Counted from the stretch's first letter, positions 12,181 to 24,860 are shown. The stretch is 64,000 nucleotides of DNA from Auanema rhodensis (GCA_964057225.1 OZ059899.1:9672001-9736000), one strand, 5' to 3'. Notes: generated from the letters alone by a model not told the origin. A program made the numbers and translations.

Positions 12181-12716
12181 TAAATTTTTTTCATTTCACT
12201 TGACATTTACAAAAATCGAATTTATCTTCTTCAACCATTATTTTTGCAATGTGTCATAAGAATTTCACAGTTGAACAAAACGTTTTTTAAGAACTTTTTT
12301 TGTTGTCAACATATATATTTTCCTGGAATTCGAAAGCATTTGGGATGGAAAATAGAAAGAAAAGAACTAGTTTTTCCTACTTTAAAACAAACAATAAGAA
12401 ATAAAATAAAAAAGATTGTTAGATATCCAATTTAAACTTATACATTTACTTCGATAAAGAGCCTATTAGTTTGAAATTTTATGTCTTACAGTTCTCCAAC
12501 AGAACAGACTGATCCTGATTTCTCTATGATTACATAAAACTCTCGTTTGATATAAAAAAAGGAGAGGAATAACGTTTCCAGGATGTCAATGATATCGAAT
12601 CTAGTGATATTGTAGAAAAATGTAATGTCAGCTCCATAGGTTTTCTCTTAATTTCTCTCATCACAATATTCTTAGTTTTTTTTCTCATAAGAGTTTCTGA
12701 AATCTTAGTTGAACAA

Positions 12717-12789
12717 GGCCGCGTGGCGCAATGGATAACGCGTCTGCCTACGGAGCAGAAGATTGTAGGTTCGAATCCTGCCGTGGTCG
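12717..12789 (+). tRNA. tRNA-Arg-ACG: tRNA-Arg(ACG), array copy 11
   Basis: Consensus copy. Its downstream 1.2 kb repeats that of copy 8 at an offset of 2381 bp, up to about 13531. Confidence 0.96.
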
Positions 12790-14392
12790 TAAATTTTTTT
12801 CATTTCACTTGTCATTTATATAAATCGAATTTATCTTTTTCAACGATTATTTTTGAATCGTGTCATAAGAATTTCACAGTTGAACAAAACGTTTTTTAAG
12901 AAGTTTTTTTGTTGTCAACATATATATTTTCCTGGAATTCGAAAGCATTTGGGATGGAAAATAGAAAGAAAAGAACTAGTTTTTCCTACTTTAAAACAAA
13001 CAATAAGAAATAAAATAAAAAAGATTGTTAGATATCCAATTTAAACTTATACATTTACTTCGATAAAGAGCCTATTAGTTTGAAATTCTATGTCTTACAG
13101 TTCTCCAACAGAACAGACTGATCCTGATTTCTCTATGATTACATAAAACTCTCGTTTGATATAAAAAAAGGAGAGGAATAACGTTTCCAGGATGTCAATG
13201 ATATCGAATCTAGTGATATTGTAGAAAAATGTAATGTCAGCTCCATAGGTTTTTTTTTAATTTCTCTCATCACAATTGTCTTAGTTTTTTCTCTCATAAG
13301 AGTTTCTGAAATCTTAGTTGAACAAGGCATTATATATCTTTTTCTGAAATTCGAAAGCATTTGGGATGGAAATTAGAAAGAAAAGAACTAGTTTTTCCTA
13401 CTTTAAAACAAACAATAAGAAATAAAATGAAAAAGATTGTTAGATATCCAATTTAAACTTATACATTTACTTCGATAAAGAGCCTATTAGTTTGAAATTT
13501 TATGTCTTACAGTTCTCCAACACAACAGACTGATCCTGATTTTTCTACGATTACATAAAACTCTCGTTTGATATAAAAGCATATTGGATAGAAATTTCGA
13601 AAGCATTTTAGATGGAAATTAGAACGAAAAGAACTAGTTTTTTCTAATTTAAAACAAACAATAATAAACAAAATGAAAAGATTGTTAGATATCCAATTTT
13701 AACTTATACATTTACTTCGATGAAGAGCCTATTAGATTGAATTTTTGAGTCTTACAGTTCTCCAACAGAACAGACTGATCCTGATTTCTCTATGATTACA
13801 TAAAACTCTCGTTTGATATACAAAAAGGAGAGGAATAACGTTTCCAGGATATCAATGATATCGAATCTAGTGATATTGTAGAAAAATGTAATGTCAGCTC
13901 CATAGTTTTTCTCTTAATTTCTCTCATCACAATAGTCTTAGTTTTTTTTCATAAGAGTTTCTGAAATCTTAGTTGAACAAGGCATTATATATCTTTTTCT
14001 GGAATTCGAAAGCATTTGGGATGGAAATTAGAAAGAAAAGAACTAGTTTTTCCTACTTTAAAACAAACAATAAGAAATAAAATGAAAAAGATTGTTAGAT
14101 ATCCAATTTAAACTTATACATTTACTTCGATAAAGAGCCTATTAGTTTGAAATTTTATGTCTTACAGTTCTCCAACACAACAGACTGATCCTGATTTCTC
14201 TATGATTACATAAAACTCTCGTTTGATATAAAAAAAGGAGAGGAATAACGTTTCCAGGATGTCAATGATATCGAATCTAGTGATATTGTAGAAAAATGTA
14301 ATGTCAGCTCCATAGGTTTTCTCTTAATTTCTCTCATCACAATATTCTTAGTTTTTTTTCTCATAAGAGTTTCTGAAATCTTAGTTGAACAA

Positions 14393-14465
14393 GGCCGCGT
14401 GGCGCAATGGATAACGCGTCTGCCTACGGAGCAGAAGATTGTAGGTTCGAATCCTGCCGTGGTCG
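14393..14465 (+). tRNA. tRNA-Arg-ACG: tRNA-Arg(ACG), array copy 12
   Basis: Consensus copy after a 1.6 kb stretch of tRNA-less and diverged sub-units. Confidence 0.96.
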
Positions 14466-15000
14466 TAAATTTTTTTCATTTCACTTGTCATTTACAAAAA
14501 TCGAATTCATCTTCTTCAACCATTATTTTTGCAATGTGTCATAAGAATTTCACAGTTGAACAGAACGTTTTTCAAGAAGTTTTTTTGTTGTCAACATATA
14601 TATTTTCCTGAAATTCGAAAGCATTTGGGATGAAAATTAGAAAGAAAAGAACTAATTTTTCCTACTTTAAAACAAACAATAAGAAATAAAATAAAAAAGA
14701 TTGTTAGATATCCAATTTAAACTTATACATTTACTTCGATAAAGAGCCTATTAGTTTGAAATTTTATGTCTTACAGTTCTCCAACAGAACAAACTGATCC
14801 TGATTTCTCTATGATTACAAAACTCTCGTTTGATATAAAAAAAGGAGAGGAATAACGTTTCCAGGATGTCAATGATATCGAATCTAGTGATATTGTAGAA
14901 AAATGTAATGTCAGCTCCATAGGTTTTCTCTTAATTTCTCTCATCACAATATTCTTAGTTTTTTTTTCTCATAAGAGTTTCTGAAATCTTAGTTGAACAA

Positions 15001-15073
15001 GGCCGCGTGGCGCAATGGATAACGCGTCTGCCTACGGAGCAGAAGATTGTAGGTTCGAATCCTGCCGTGGTCG
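15001..15073 (+). tRNA. tRNA-Arg-ACG: tRNA-Arg(ACG), array copy 13
   Basis: Consensus copy. Its unit is almost identical to the next one (608 bp). Confidence 0.96.
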
Positions 15074-15608
15074 TAAATTTTTTTCATTTCACTTGTCATT
15101 TATAAAAATCGAATTTATCTTTTTCAACGATTATTTTTGCAATGTGTCATAAGAATTTCACAGTTAAACAAAACGTTTTTTTAGAAGTTTTTTTGTTGTT
15201 AACATATATATTCTCCTGGAATTTGAAAGCATTTGGGATGGAAATAAGAAAGAAAAGAACTAGTTTTTCCTACTTCAAAACAAACAATAAGAAATAAAAT
15301 GAAAAAGATTGTTAGATATCCAATTTAAACTTATACATTTACTTTGATAAAGAGCCTATTAGATTGAAATTTTATGTCTTACAGTTCTCCAACAGAACAG
15401 ACTGGTCCTGATTTTTCTACGATTACAAAACTCTCGTTTGATATGAAAAAAGCAGAGGAATAACGTTTCCAGGATGTCAATGATATCGAATCTAGTGATA
15501 TTGTAGAAAAATGTAATGTCAGCTCCATAGGTTTTCTCTTAATTTCTCTCATCACAATATTCTTAGTTTTTTTTTCTCATAAGAGTTTCTGAAATCTTAG
15601 TTGAACAA

Positions 15609-15681
15609 GGCCGCGTGGCGCAATGGATAACGCGTCTGCCTACGGAGCAGAAGATTGTAGGTTCGAATCCTGCCGTGGTCG
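15609..15681 (+). tRNA. tRNA-Arg-ACG: tRNA-Arg(ACG), array copy 14
   Basis: Consensus copy, last before the inverted retroelement. Its unit breaks off at about 16121. Confidence 0.96.
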
Positions 15682-16128
15682 TAAATTTTTTTCATTTCAC
15701 TTGTCATTTATAAAAATCGAATTTATCTTTTTCAACGATTATTTTTGCAATGTGTCATAAGAATTTCACAGTTAAACAAAACGTTTTTTTAGAAGTTTTT
15801 TTGTTGTTAACATATATATTCTCCTGGAATTTGAAAGCATTTGGGATGGAAATAAGAAAGAAAAGAACTAGTTTTTCCTACTTCAAAACAAACAATAAGA
15901 AATAAAATGAAAAAGATTGTTAGATATCCAATTTAAACTTATACATTTACTTTGATAAAGAGCCTATTAGATTGAAATTTTATGTCTTACAGTTCTCCAA
16001 CAGAACAGACTGGTCCTGATTTTTCTACGATTACAAAAAACTCTCGTTTGATATAAAAAAAGGAGAGGAATAACGTTTCCAGGATGTCAATGATATCGAA
16101 TCTAGTGATATTGTAGAAAAATTTTTTA

Positions 16129-16961
16129 GGGTTTTTAGTTAAAACCGCAATACCCAGCTCCTCTTTTAAACCATTTAAAAATGCCGTTTTCAACATTGGT
16201 TCCCGCTCGGGATCCATTGGTGACATTATGGTGCTTGCCATTCTCTCTAATTCCATACTAAAATCAAGAACAGATTTATCTCCTTGTTGTACTCGATGAA
16301 TAAGCGCTATGGTGAAATTTTTATCTGTTTTAGGCGCTAAACGCTCAGTGAGCTGATCCATCAAAACAATCCATGGGCCATTAGTTCTTATGCCACTAGG
16401 AATACTATTATACAAGGAGAGAGCTGTTTCATTTGATTCCAAAAGAAGAAGAGGCAAAATTAATAGTCTCTCAGGTAAGCTTAGATTCATAACATTAAAA
16501 AATCTATTTAAAGATTCAACAAAAGAACGAAAGCTACGAGAGCCGTCATACCTGGGACAGAGATGGCAATTCAAAATAGTTGCCATATTTCTAGAGGGTG
16601 GAGCAACATTAGAATTAGGAGATGGAGAGGTAGGAGTCATTTTTCTTTCAAAAGCTTTAGTTATAGCAGCGGCTCACCGACTTGGTGATCTATTTCGTAC
16701 TGTAGTAGGTGCCCGAGGTGTTTCCTCAGTGATGGCCTTTCTGCTTTTACTTCTCGTTCTAATTGTTAGAGAAGAAGAGTGAGAAGAAGAAGAGGAATCA
16801 CCTTCTTCTCTCAAAAATTCAAAAGGAGAGAGGTAGGTGAATGGAGTATTTAAGTTTTTAGAATTAAATTCAAAAACTTGGCGTACCTCTGGTGATCCTT
16901 GTTCCTGATCTTTGTTTTCCTCGCTGATGTCCGAGTCCGACAGGGTGGCTGGTGAATACAG
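16129..16961 (-). pseudogene. Ty3/gypsy-like gag pseudogene, right copy
   Basis: Minus-strand mirror of the left gag. One frame is open from the ATG at 16640 through the capsid-like region and across the junction at about 16129 into array sequence, stopping at 15987. It carries one extra G (CCCAGGTATG) relative to the left copy, so its capsid frame joins the upstream methionine, giving CHLCPRYDG before the conserved block. An in-frame TGA at 16674-16676 separates it from the Ser-rich N-terminus, as in the left copy. It is truncated after LTKNP, so the C-terminal capsid and the charged tail are missing. A poly-A/T tract at the break offers microhomology with the array. Confidence 0.78.
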
Positions 16962-17714
16962 TTAGATGAATATAAGAGCGCGTACTGGAAGCAACTAGAC
17001 TCCAGTAAAAACGTTTGTGACAATGGCGTCTGATGAAGGAGGATCGTTGAAGCTTCAAGCTCCGCCTCCAGCCATGTGTCACGACACCAGATGTTAGCGC
17101 TTATGGTAAACAACCATTGACCGTCTGTCGTGATATTTGAATATTATAATCACTAATGTCAGCTTAGAGACAAATAAGGAATCACAGATGGTGCCTTAAG
17201 CCTGTTTGAAAACTTTTGAATTTTAACAGCTGTTATTGACTACACATGTCGAACAGCTGGTACGCGTGGGCCAACTATTTGAATGTGAGTAAGCTTAAAG
17301 TAAACAAAAATGTCTCATCTCGTATATTAAGTTCAATTTCATAAAGGTTATTAAGATTTGTAGAAAGAATTTCAAAATAAATCTTAATTAAGATAATTTT
17401 TAATTTAATTCCAAAAGATTTAGAAGGTAATTTAAGATTGATATAGGATTTTAAATTCAGTAATCTGTCAATAATATAGGAAAAAGGAAACGTTGGCAGA
17501 CGTAGAGTGGACTTGGGTGGGTAGGAATTTAAATATTCTTATTATCTCTGAACTAATAAGAAAAGAGTTAACAGGAGTAGAACCCTGATGAACCCTTGGA
17601 TGTGAATCAAAATCAAAAATCGTAAATAAAATTATCCCAACAGCCTCCAGCTTCCAAACAACTCAGCTAAAAAGTGAGCTCTGTTGCCACACTGGACATT
17701 CACATCATAAAGTA
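16962..17714. other. Spacer between divergent gag and pol fragments (right copy)
   Basis: Mirror of 810-1562. On the plus strand a GTGAGTAAG at 17285 and a TTTTAAATTCAG ending at 17460 would bound a 176-nt AT-rich intron, preceded by a short ATG frame at 17246. The pol frame is open for about 20 codons upstream of the ATG at 17715. No gene can be supported. Confidence 0.4.
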
Positions 17715-20004
17715 ATGAATCAAAATAGCACGCGCGTGCATAACAAAAAGGTAACGCTCGTCAAAACTGATTGTCTGATAGTTTCCCCAAACGTCTCAGA
17801 CACCTCCCAGTTTTCGTTGAGCGGAGGAGAAGTGGTTCTTAATTCTTCAAAGCCAATTAAAATTAATAAAAATGACCACATTGGTTCAGGACTTATAGCA
17901 TCTAAAGAAATTATGAACGATTATGTTCCACCTGAAGCTGATTGGGAAGATAAGTTACCAACTTTTCCTCAGCATCTTTTGGATGATTTAAACTTCAATT
18001 CTTGCACTCTGTCCCATAAAATGAAGAAAAATCTGATCACAATCATTAAGGAAAACCAAACGGCATTTTTCAACCATGATCATAATATTGGTCTCTTTTG
18101 CGGACCAGTTGAACATGCCATTCCTATAAGATCTGATATGGATTTTCCAAAAAGTAGATCTTAAAGAGTACCATTGGGTAAGCAAGAAGAAGTAGAACGG
18201 CAAGTGAAAGAAATGTTGTCGCAAGGTATAATCGAAAATTCGACGGCCACTTTCACTAGTCCAGTTGTTCTTGTGAAAAAGAAAGATAATTCTTTCCGGT
18301 TCGTTACTGACTTTAGAGCATTGAATAGTGTTACTAAGAAACAAACATACAGCATTCCACACATTCCTGATATCATAGACTTAGCGGCTGGAGCTCAGTT
18401 CTTTTCGAATTTTGATCTCATTTCTGGTTTCTTCCAAATACCGTTGAAACGCTCAGATAGATACCTAACTGCTTTTACCACTCCATCAGGTACCTATCAG
18501 TATTGCCGAATGCCTATGGGATTGTGTGGAGCGCCACACACTTTTCAATCCGCAGTACGATACTTGCAATCTCTTGTTAGATGCAAACTGTTTGTATATC
18601 TAGATGATTTGCTAATAATTTCGAACTCAGCTGAAAAACATTTAAGAGATATACAAGAAGTGCTGAACAAGGTCACTGAACTAGGGTTAAAAATTAAGTT
18701 ATCTAAATGTTGCTTTGCAGCCACTGAAGTAAAGTTTTTGGGTTTTATAATAGGTAGAAATGGTGTTAAACCAGATCCTGCTAAAATACAGGCTGTTTCC
18801 GAATTTCCAAATCCAAGCACAGTTACGGCTGTCAGATCCTTTCTAGGTATGACTAACTATTTTCGACGGTTTATTCAAAATTATGCCGGAATAGCTGAGC
18901 CATTGTATAAGTTAACACATAAGGATACTCCTTTTGAGTGGAAATCGGAACATGCAGACGCATTTAAAACTTTAAAAACATTACTGTATAAAAACATTAC
19001 TGGAAATATCCTCCTATTGAAGTTGAAGCACTCGGTTTAGTCTTTGCTCTTCAACAATTCCGTACCTATGTATTAGGAGTACCTACCACAGTTATCACAG
19101 ATCACCGACCATTAACCAGTTTAATGTCGCGTAAAGATCTCATAGGTAGATTAGCCAAGTATCAACTAATGATACAAGATTTCAACATAAAGATTGAATA
19201 TCGTCCTGGCAAATTAAACAGTGTCTGTGATGCTCTCTCCAGGTATATAGGAAACGAAGCAAATGACAGTCGTCCTACTTAACCAAAGGACAAAGTAAAA
19301 CCTGTTGATGCTTTTATTGCTCATATCACAACTATTTCTTCTATTGACCAACTAAATTGTGAAGAAATACGGAAAGTTCAAGCTGGAGTTCCCTGGATTC
19401 GCGAAGCACTTTCTCAAATTAATAATGATAACTGTCCGGCTAATATATCAGACCGGTATGAAGAACGAGAAGGCATATTACATGCAAAACAAGCGAAAAA
19501 TTATTTGAAACCATCTATTATTTTGCCTCGTAACGACAAAATAACTGATGTTGTTATCAAGTTTTTTCATGAAGATTCCAAAATTGGTGCACACCTAGGT
19601 ATAAATAAAACTACTGATGCGATTCGACGACGATTCTTTTGGACTAATATGGTTCCACAAATAACTGAATTTATTAATCGTTGTACAAAATGTGCAAGTA
19701 GGAAATCTAACCCACACCAATCGTATATTCAACCTATGGGAAGATTTGTTATACCCGAAAAGCCATTTGATCGTATTCATGTAGATATACTAGGTCCTTT
19801 ACCTCGCACTAATGATGGACATCGATACATCTTGAGTATTCAAGACGCTTTTAGTAAATGGGGAACAACTTGCCCATTAATAACACAAACGGCTACTGAA
19901 ATCACAAAAGCGTTTGTAATTAGATTTGTTTTCATATATGGACCACCAATGAGTATGATAACCGATAATGGTAGTAGCTTTTTGTCATCTGAATTTAAAA
20001 AAAC
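17715..20004 (+). pseudogene. Ty3/gypsy pol pseudogene, right copy (RT, RNase H, integrase)
   Basis: Plus-strand pol. The 149-codon N-terminal linker ends at an in-frame TAA (18162-18164). The RT follows in the same frame, with TSPVVLVKKK, FRFVTDFRAL, MPMGLCGAPHTF and the catalytic YLDD near 18597-18608. At about 18986 a block present in the third element (the start of RNase H) is missing and a short duplicate of nearby sequence (TATAAAAACATTACT) fills the break, shifting the frame so it stops at 19040. The rest of RNase H (TDHRPLT) and integrase follow, with AAA to TAA at about 19280 and an integrase frame from 19505 (zinc-binding CTKC, HVDILGP, TDNGSS). It ends after SSEF, before the third catalytic residue. 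The element cannot be active. Confidence 0.88.
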
Positions 20005-20151
20005 AAATGTTGCTTTGCAGCCACTGAAGTGAAGTTTTTGGGTTTTGTAATAGGTAGAAATGGTGTTAAACCAGATCCTGCTAAAATACAGGCTGTTTCC
20101 GAATTTCCAAATCCAAGCACAGTTACGGCTGTCAGATCCTTTCTAGGTATG
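20005..20151 (+). pseudogene. Second RT fragment fused to the end of pol
   Basis: About 147 bp repeating the RT stretch found at 18705-18850 (TEVKFLGF to SFLGM). It has GTAATA where the local RT has ATAATA, matching the third element near 60530, so it was probably copied from an element like that one rather than from the neighbouring RT. An A-rich filler of about 8 nt separates it from the integrase break. Confidence 0.8.
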
Positions 20152-20154
20152 GGT

Positions 20155-20202
20155 CGTTCGGGTCTGCCTACCTAAGGAACAAGGTAGAAGTACATATATC
20201 TT
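20155..20202 (+). mobile_element. LTR fragment at the retroelement/array junction
   Basis: About 48 bp identical to an internal part of the 379-bp LTR (CGTTCGGGTCTGCC to ACATATATCT), same orientation as the solo LTRs. It joins array sequence at a run of Ts. Confidence 0.8.
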
Positions 20203-20722
20203 TTTTTTGTAAAAGTAATGTCAGCTCCATAGGTTTTTTTTTAATTTCTCTCATCACAATTGTCTTAGTTTTTTCTCTCATAAGAGTTTCTGAAATCTTA
20301 GTTGAACAAGGCATTATATATCTTTTTCTGAAATTCGAAAGCATTTGGGATGGAAATTAGAAAGAAAAGAACTAGTTTTTCCTACTTTAAAACAAACTAT
20401 AAGAAATAAAAAGAAAAAGATTGTTAGATATCCAATTTAAACTTATACATTTACTTCGATAAAGAGCCTATTAGTTTGAAATTTTATGTCTTACAGTTCT
20501 CCAACAGAACAGACTGATCCTGATTTCTCTATGATTACATGAAACTCTCGTTTGATATACAAAAAGAAGAGGAATAACGTTTCCAGGATATCAATGATAT
20601 CGAATCTAGTGATATTGTAGAAAAATGTAATGTCAGCTCCATAGTTTTTCTCTTAATTTCTCTCATCAAAATAGTCTTAGTTTTTTTTCCTCATAAGAGT
20701 TTCTGAAATCTTAGTTGAACAA

Positions 20723-20795
20723 GGCCGCGTGGCGCAATGGATAACGCGTCTGCCTACGGAGCAGAAGATTGTAGGTTCGAATCCTGCCGTGGTCG
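20723..20795 (+). tRNA. tRNA-Arg-ACG: tRNA-Arg(ACG), array copy 15, compact unit
   Basis: Consensus copy, first of block 2. The unit is the 9365-bp-offset duplicate of copy 9 and leads into solo LTR copy 2. Confidence 0.96.
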
Positions 20796-20942
20796 TAAAT
20801 TTTTTTCATTTCTACATTTATTTCGATAAAGAGCCTATTAGATTGAAATTTTATGTTTTACAGTTCTCCAACACAACAGACTGATCCTTATTTCTCTATG
20901 ATTACATAAAACTCTCGTTTGATATGAAAAAAGGAGAGGAAT

Positions 20943-21321
20943 TGTCACATCTGCTAGCACATGGTAAACATGTGCGCGCTATTCAAATAGCGGGAGCCTG
21001 AACAAGCCCCGCCAACAACATGGGACACACATGGCACTCTTGCTTCTGGCCTAACCCAGATAGGTTGTCTTATAGTCATGTGAGTCTCATCTCTATATCA
21101 TCTATATATATACTCTATTTAATACTTTATTATATCTCTTTATATTCTTTCTTAATGTAATTCTTATATTGTATTTTCTTGTTATCTGATAATGAATCCT
21201 TTTCGCTTAAGTATTTGTCTTAATAAGGAAATCGGGGCGTTCGGGTCTGCCTACCTAAGGAACAAGGTAGAAGTACATATATCTTCCGACCATGAAAAGA
21301 CGGGAAGAAACAATATGTAAC
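20943..21321 (+). mobile_element. Solo LTR in array unit, copy 2
   Basis: 379 bp, same insertion point and same GGAAT flanks as copy 1, so it was copied with the array and not inserted anew. Confidence 0.85.
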
Positions 21322-21472
21322 GGAATAACGTTTCCAGGATATCAATGATATCGAATCTAGTGATATTGTAAAAAAATGTAATGTCAGCTCCATAGGTTTT
21401 CTCTTAATTTCTCTCATCACAATTGTCTTAGTTTTTTTTCTCATAAGAGTTTCTGAAATCTTAGTTGAACAA

Positions 21473-21545
21473 GGCCGCGTGGCGCAATGGATAACGCGTC
21501 TGCCTACGGAGCAGAAGATTGTAGGTTCGAATCCTGCCGTGGTCG
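21473..21545 (+). tRNA. tRNA-Arg-ACG: tRNA-Arg(ACG), array copy 16
   Basis: Consensus copy, counterpart of copy 10. Confidence 0.96.
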
Positions 21546-23011
21546 TAAATTTTTTTCATTTCACTTGACATTTACAAAAATCGAATTTATCTTCTTCAAC
21601 CATTATTTTTGCAATGTGTCATAAGAATTTCACAGTTGAACAAAACGTTTTTTAAGAACTTTTTTTGTTGTCAACATATATATTTTCCTGGAATTCGAAA
21701 GCATTTGGGATGGAAAATAGAAAGAAAAGAACTAGTTTTTCCTACTTTAAAACAAACAATAAGAAATAAAATAAAAAAGATTGTTAGATATCCAATTTAA
21801 ACTTATACATTTACTTCGATAAAGAGCCTATTAGTTTGAAATTTTATGTCTTACAGTTCTCCAACAGAACAGACTGATCCTGATTTCTCTATGATTACAT
21901 AAAACTCTCGTTTGATATAAAAGCATATTGGATAGAAATTTCGAAAGCATTTTAGATGGAAATTAGAACGAAAAGAACTAGTTTTTTCTAATTTAAAACA
22001 AACAATAATAAACAAAATGAAAAGATTGTTAGATATCCAATTTTAACTTATACATTTACTTCGATGAAGAGCCTATTAGATTGAATTTTTGAGTCTTACA
22101 GTTCTCCAACAGAACAGACTGATCCTGATTTCTCTATGATTACATAAAACTCTCGTTTGATATACAAAAAGGAGAGGAATAACGTTTCCAGGATATCAAT
22201 GATATCGAATCTAGTGATATTGTAGAAAAATGTAATGTCAGCTCCATAGTTTTTCTCTTAATTTCTCTCATCACAATAGTCTTAGTTTTTTTTCATAAGA
22301 GTTTCTGAAATCTTAGTTGAACAAGGCATTATATATCTTTTTCTGGAATTCGAAAGCATTTGGGATGGAAATTAGAAAGAAAAGAACTAGTTTTTCCTAC
22401 TTTAAAACAAACAATAAGAAATAAAATGAAAAAGATTGTTAGATATCCAATTTAAACTTATACATTTACTTCGATAAAGAGCCTATTAGTTTGAAATTTT
22501 ATGTCTTACAGTTCTCCAACACAACAGACTGATCCTGATTTCTCTATGATTACATAAAACTCTCGTTTGATATAAAAAAAGGAGAGGAATAACGTTTCCA
22601 GGATGTCAATGATATCGAATCTAGTGATATTGTAGAAAAATGTAATGTCAGCTCCATAGGTTTTCTCTTAATTTCTCTCATCACAATATTCTTAGTTTTT
22701 TTTCTCATAAGAAAATTTAAACCAATTTAAACTTATACATTTACTTCGATAAAGAGCCTATTAGTTTGAAATTTTATGTCTTACAGTTCTCCAACAGAAC
22801 AGACTGATCCTGATTTCTCTATGATTACATAAAACTCTCGTTTGATATAAAAAAAGGAGAGGAATAACGTTTCCAGGATGTCAATGATATCGAATCTAGT
22901 GATATTGTAGAAAAATGTAATGTCAGCTCCATAGGTTTTCTCTTAATTTCTCTCATCACAATATTCTTAGTTTTTTTTCTCATAAGAGTTTCTGAAATCT
23001 TAGTTGAACAA

Positions 23012-23084
23012 GGCCGCGTGGGGCAATGGATAACGCGTCTGCCTACGGAGCAGAAGATTGTAGGTTCGAATCCTGCCGTGGTCG
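23012..23084 (+). tRNA. tRNA-Arg-ACG: tRNA-Arg(ACG), array copy 17, D-stem/A-box variant
   Basis: nt 11 is G instead of C (TGGGGCAATGG), giving a G11-G24 mismatch and changing the A box. Possibly a weakened copy. Confidence 0.87.
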
Positions 23085-23620
23085 TAAATTTTTTTCATTT
23101 CACTTGTCATTTATATAAATCGAATTTATCTTTTTCAACGATTATTTTTGAATCGTGTCATAAGAATTTCATAGTTGAAAAAAACGTTTTTTAAGAACTT
23201 TTTTTGTTGTCAACATATAAATTTTCCTGGAATTCGAAAGCATTTGGGATGGAAAATAGAAAGAAAAGAACTAGTTTTTTCTACTTTAAAACAAACAATA
23301 AGAAATAAAATAAAAAAGATTGTTAGATATCCAATTTAAACTTATACATTTACTTCGATAAAGAGCCTATTAGTTTGAAATTTTATGTCTTACAGTTCTC
23401 CAACAGAACAGACTGATCCTGATTTCTCTATGATTACATAAAACTCTCGTTTGATATAAAAAAAGGAGAGGAATAACGTTTCCAGGATGTCAATGATATC
23501 GAATCTAGTGATATTGTAGAAAAATGTAATGTCAGCTCCATAGGTTTTCTCTTAATTTCTCTCATCACAATATTCTTAGTTTTTTTTCTCATAAGAGTTT
23601 CTGAAATCTTAGTTGAACAA

Positions 23621-23693
23621 GGCCGCGTGGCGCAATGGATAACGCGTCTGCCTACGGAGCAGAAGATTGTAGGTTCGAATCCTGCCGTGGTCG
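23621..23693 (+). tRNA. tRNA-Arg-ACG: tRNA-Arg(ACG), array copy 18
   Basis: Consensus copy opening the first 2988-bp unit. Confidence 0.96.
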
Positions 23694-24640
23694 TAAATTT
23701 TTTTCATTTCACTTGTCATTTATAAAAATCGAATTTATCTTTTTAAACGATTATTTTTGCATCGTGTCATAAGAATTTTACAGTTGAACAAAACGTTTTT
23801 TAAGAAGTTTTTTTGTTGTCAACATATATATTTTCCTGGAATTCGAAAGCATTTGGGATGGCAAATAGAAAGAAAAGAACTAGTTTTTCCTACTTTAAAA
23901 CAAACAATAAGAAATAAAATAAAAAAGATTGTTAGATATCCAATTTAAACTTATACATTTACTTCGATAAAGAGCCTATTAGTTTGAAATTTTATGTCTT
24001 ACAGTTCTCCAACAGAACAGACTGATCCTGATTTCTCTATGATTACATAAAACTCTCGTTTGATATAAAAAAAGGAGAGGAATAACGTTTCCAGGATGTC
24101 AATGATATCGAATCTAGTGATATTGTAGAAAAATGTAACGTCAGCTCCATAGGTTTTCTCTTAATTTCTCTCATCACAATAGTCTTAGTTTTTTTTCATA
24201 AGAGTTTCTGAAATCTTAGTTGAACAAGGCATTATATATCTTTTTCTGAAATTCGAAAGCATTTGGGATGGAAATTAGAAAGAAAAGAACTAGTTTTTCC
24301 TACTTTAAAACAAACAATAAGAAATAAAATGAAAAAGATTGTTAGATATCCAATTTAAACTTATACATTTACTTCGATAAAGAGCCTATTAGTTTGAAAT
24401 GTTATGTCTTACAGTTCTCCAACACAACAGACTAATCCTGATTTCTCTATGATTACATAAAACTCTCGTTTGATATAAAAAAAGGAGAGGAATAACGTTT
24501 CCAGGATGTCAATGATATCGAATCTAGTGATATTGTAGAAAAATGTAATGTCAGCTCCATAGGTTTTCTCTTAATTTCTCTCATCACAATATTCTTAGTT
24601 TTTTTTCCTCATAAGAGTTTCTGAAATCTTAGTTGAACAA

Positions 24641-24713
24641 GGCCGCGTGGCGCAATGGATAACGCGTCTGCCTACGGAGCAGAAGATTGTAGGTTCGAAT
24701 CCTGCCGTGGTCG
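24641..24713 (+). tRNA. tRNA-Arg-ACG: tRNA-Arg(ACG), array copy 19, compact unit
   Basis: Consensus copy with shortened 3' flank, followed by solo LTR copy 3. Confidence 0.96.
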
Positions 24714-24860
24714 TAAATTTTTTTCATTTCTACATTTATTTCGATAAAGAGCCTATTAGATTGAAATTTTATGTTTTACAGTTCTCCAACACAACAGACT
24801 GATCCTTATTTCTCTATGATTACATAAAACTCTCGTTTGATATGAAAAAAGGAGAGGAAT

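Larger units (their letters stand above)
2624..16121. repeat. Tandem tRNA-Arg(ACG) array, block 1
   Basis: About 13.5 kb of direct tandem repeats carrying 14 tRNA genes plus many tRNA-less units. A typical full unit (for example 9727-10335) is 609 bp: tRNA, T-run, an AT-rich 3' flank with a 63-codon open frame, a block with a TTATGTCTTACAG motif, the GATATCAATGATATC block, then a pyrimidine-rich stretch and a conserved approach ending GTTGAACAAG just before the next tRNA. The block starts at a junction with the gag tail and ends at a junction with the inverted gag. Outside the tRNAs I see no convincing gene in it. Confidence 0.95.

Noticed and set aside
17640-17715. Gag zinc knuckle in the pol upstream frame (CCHTGHSHH)
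   Set aside because: The Cys/His spacing does not fit CX2CX4HX4C, and the frame has no methionine or continuity with gag.
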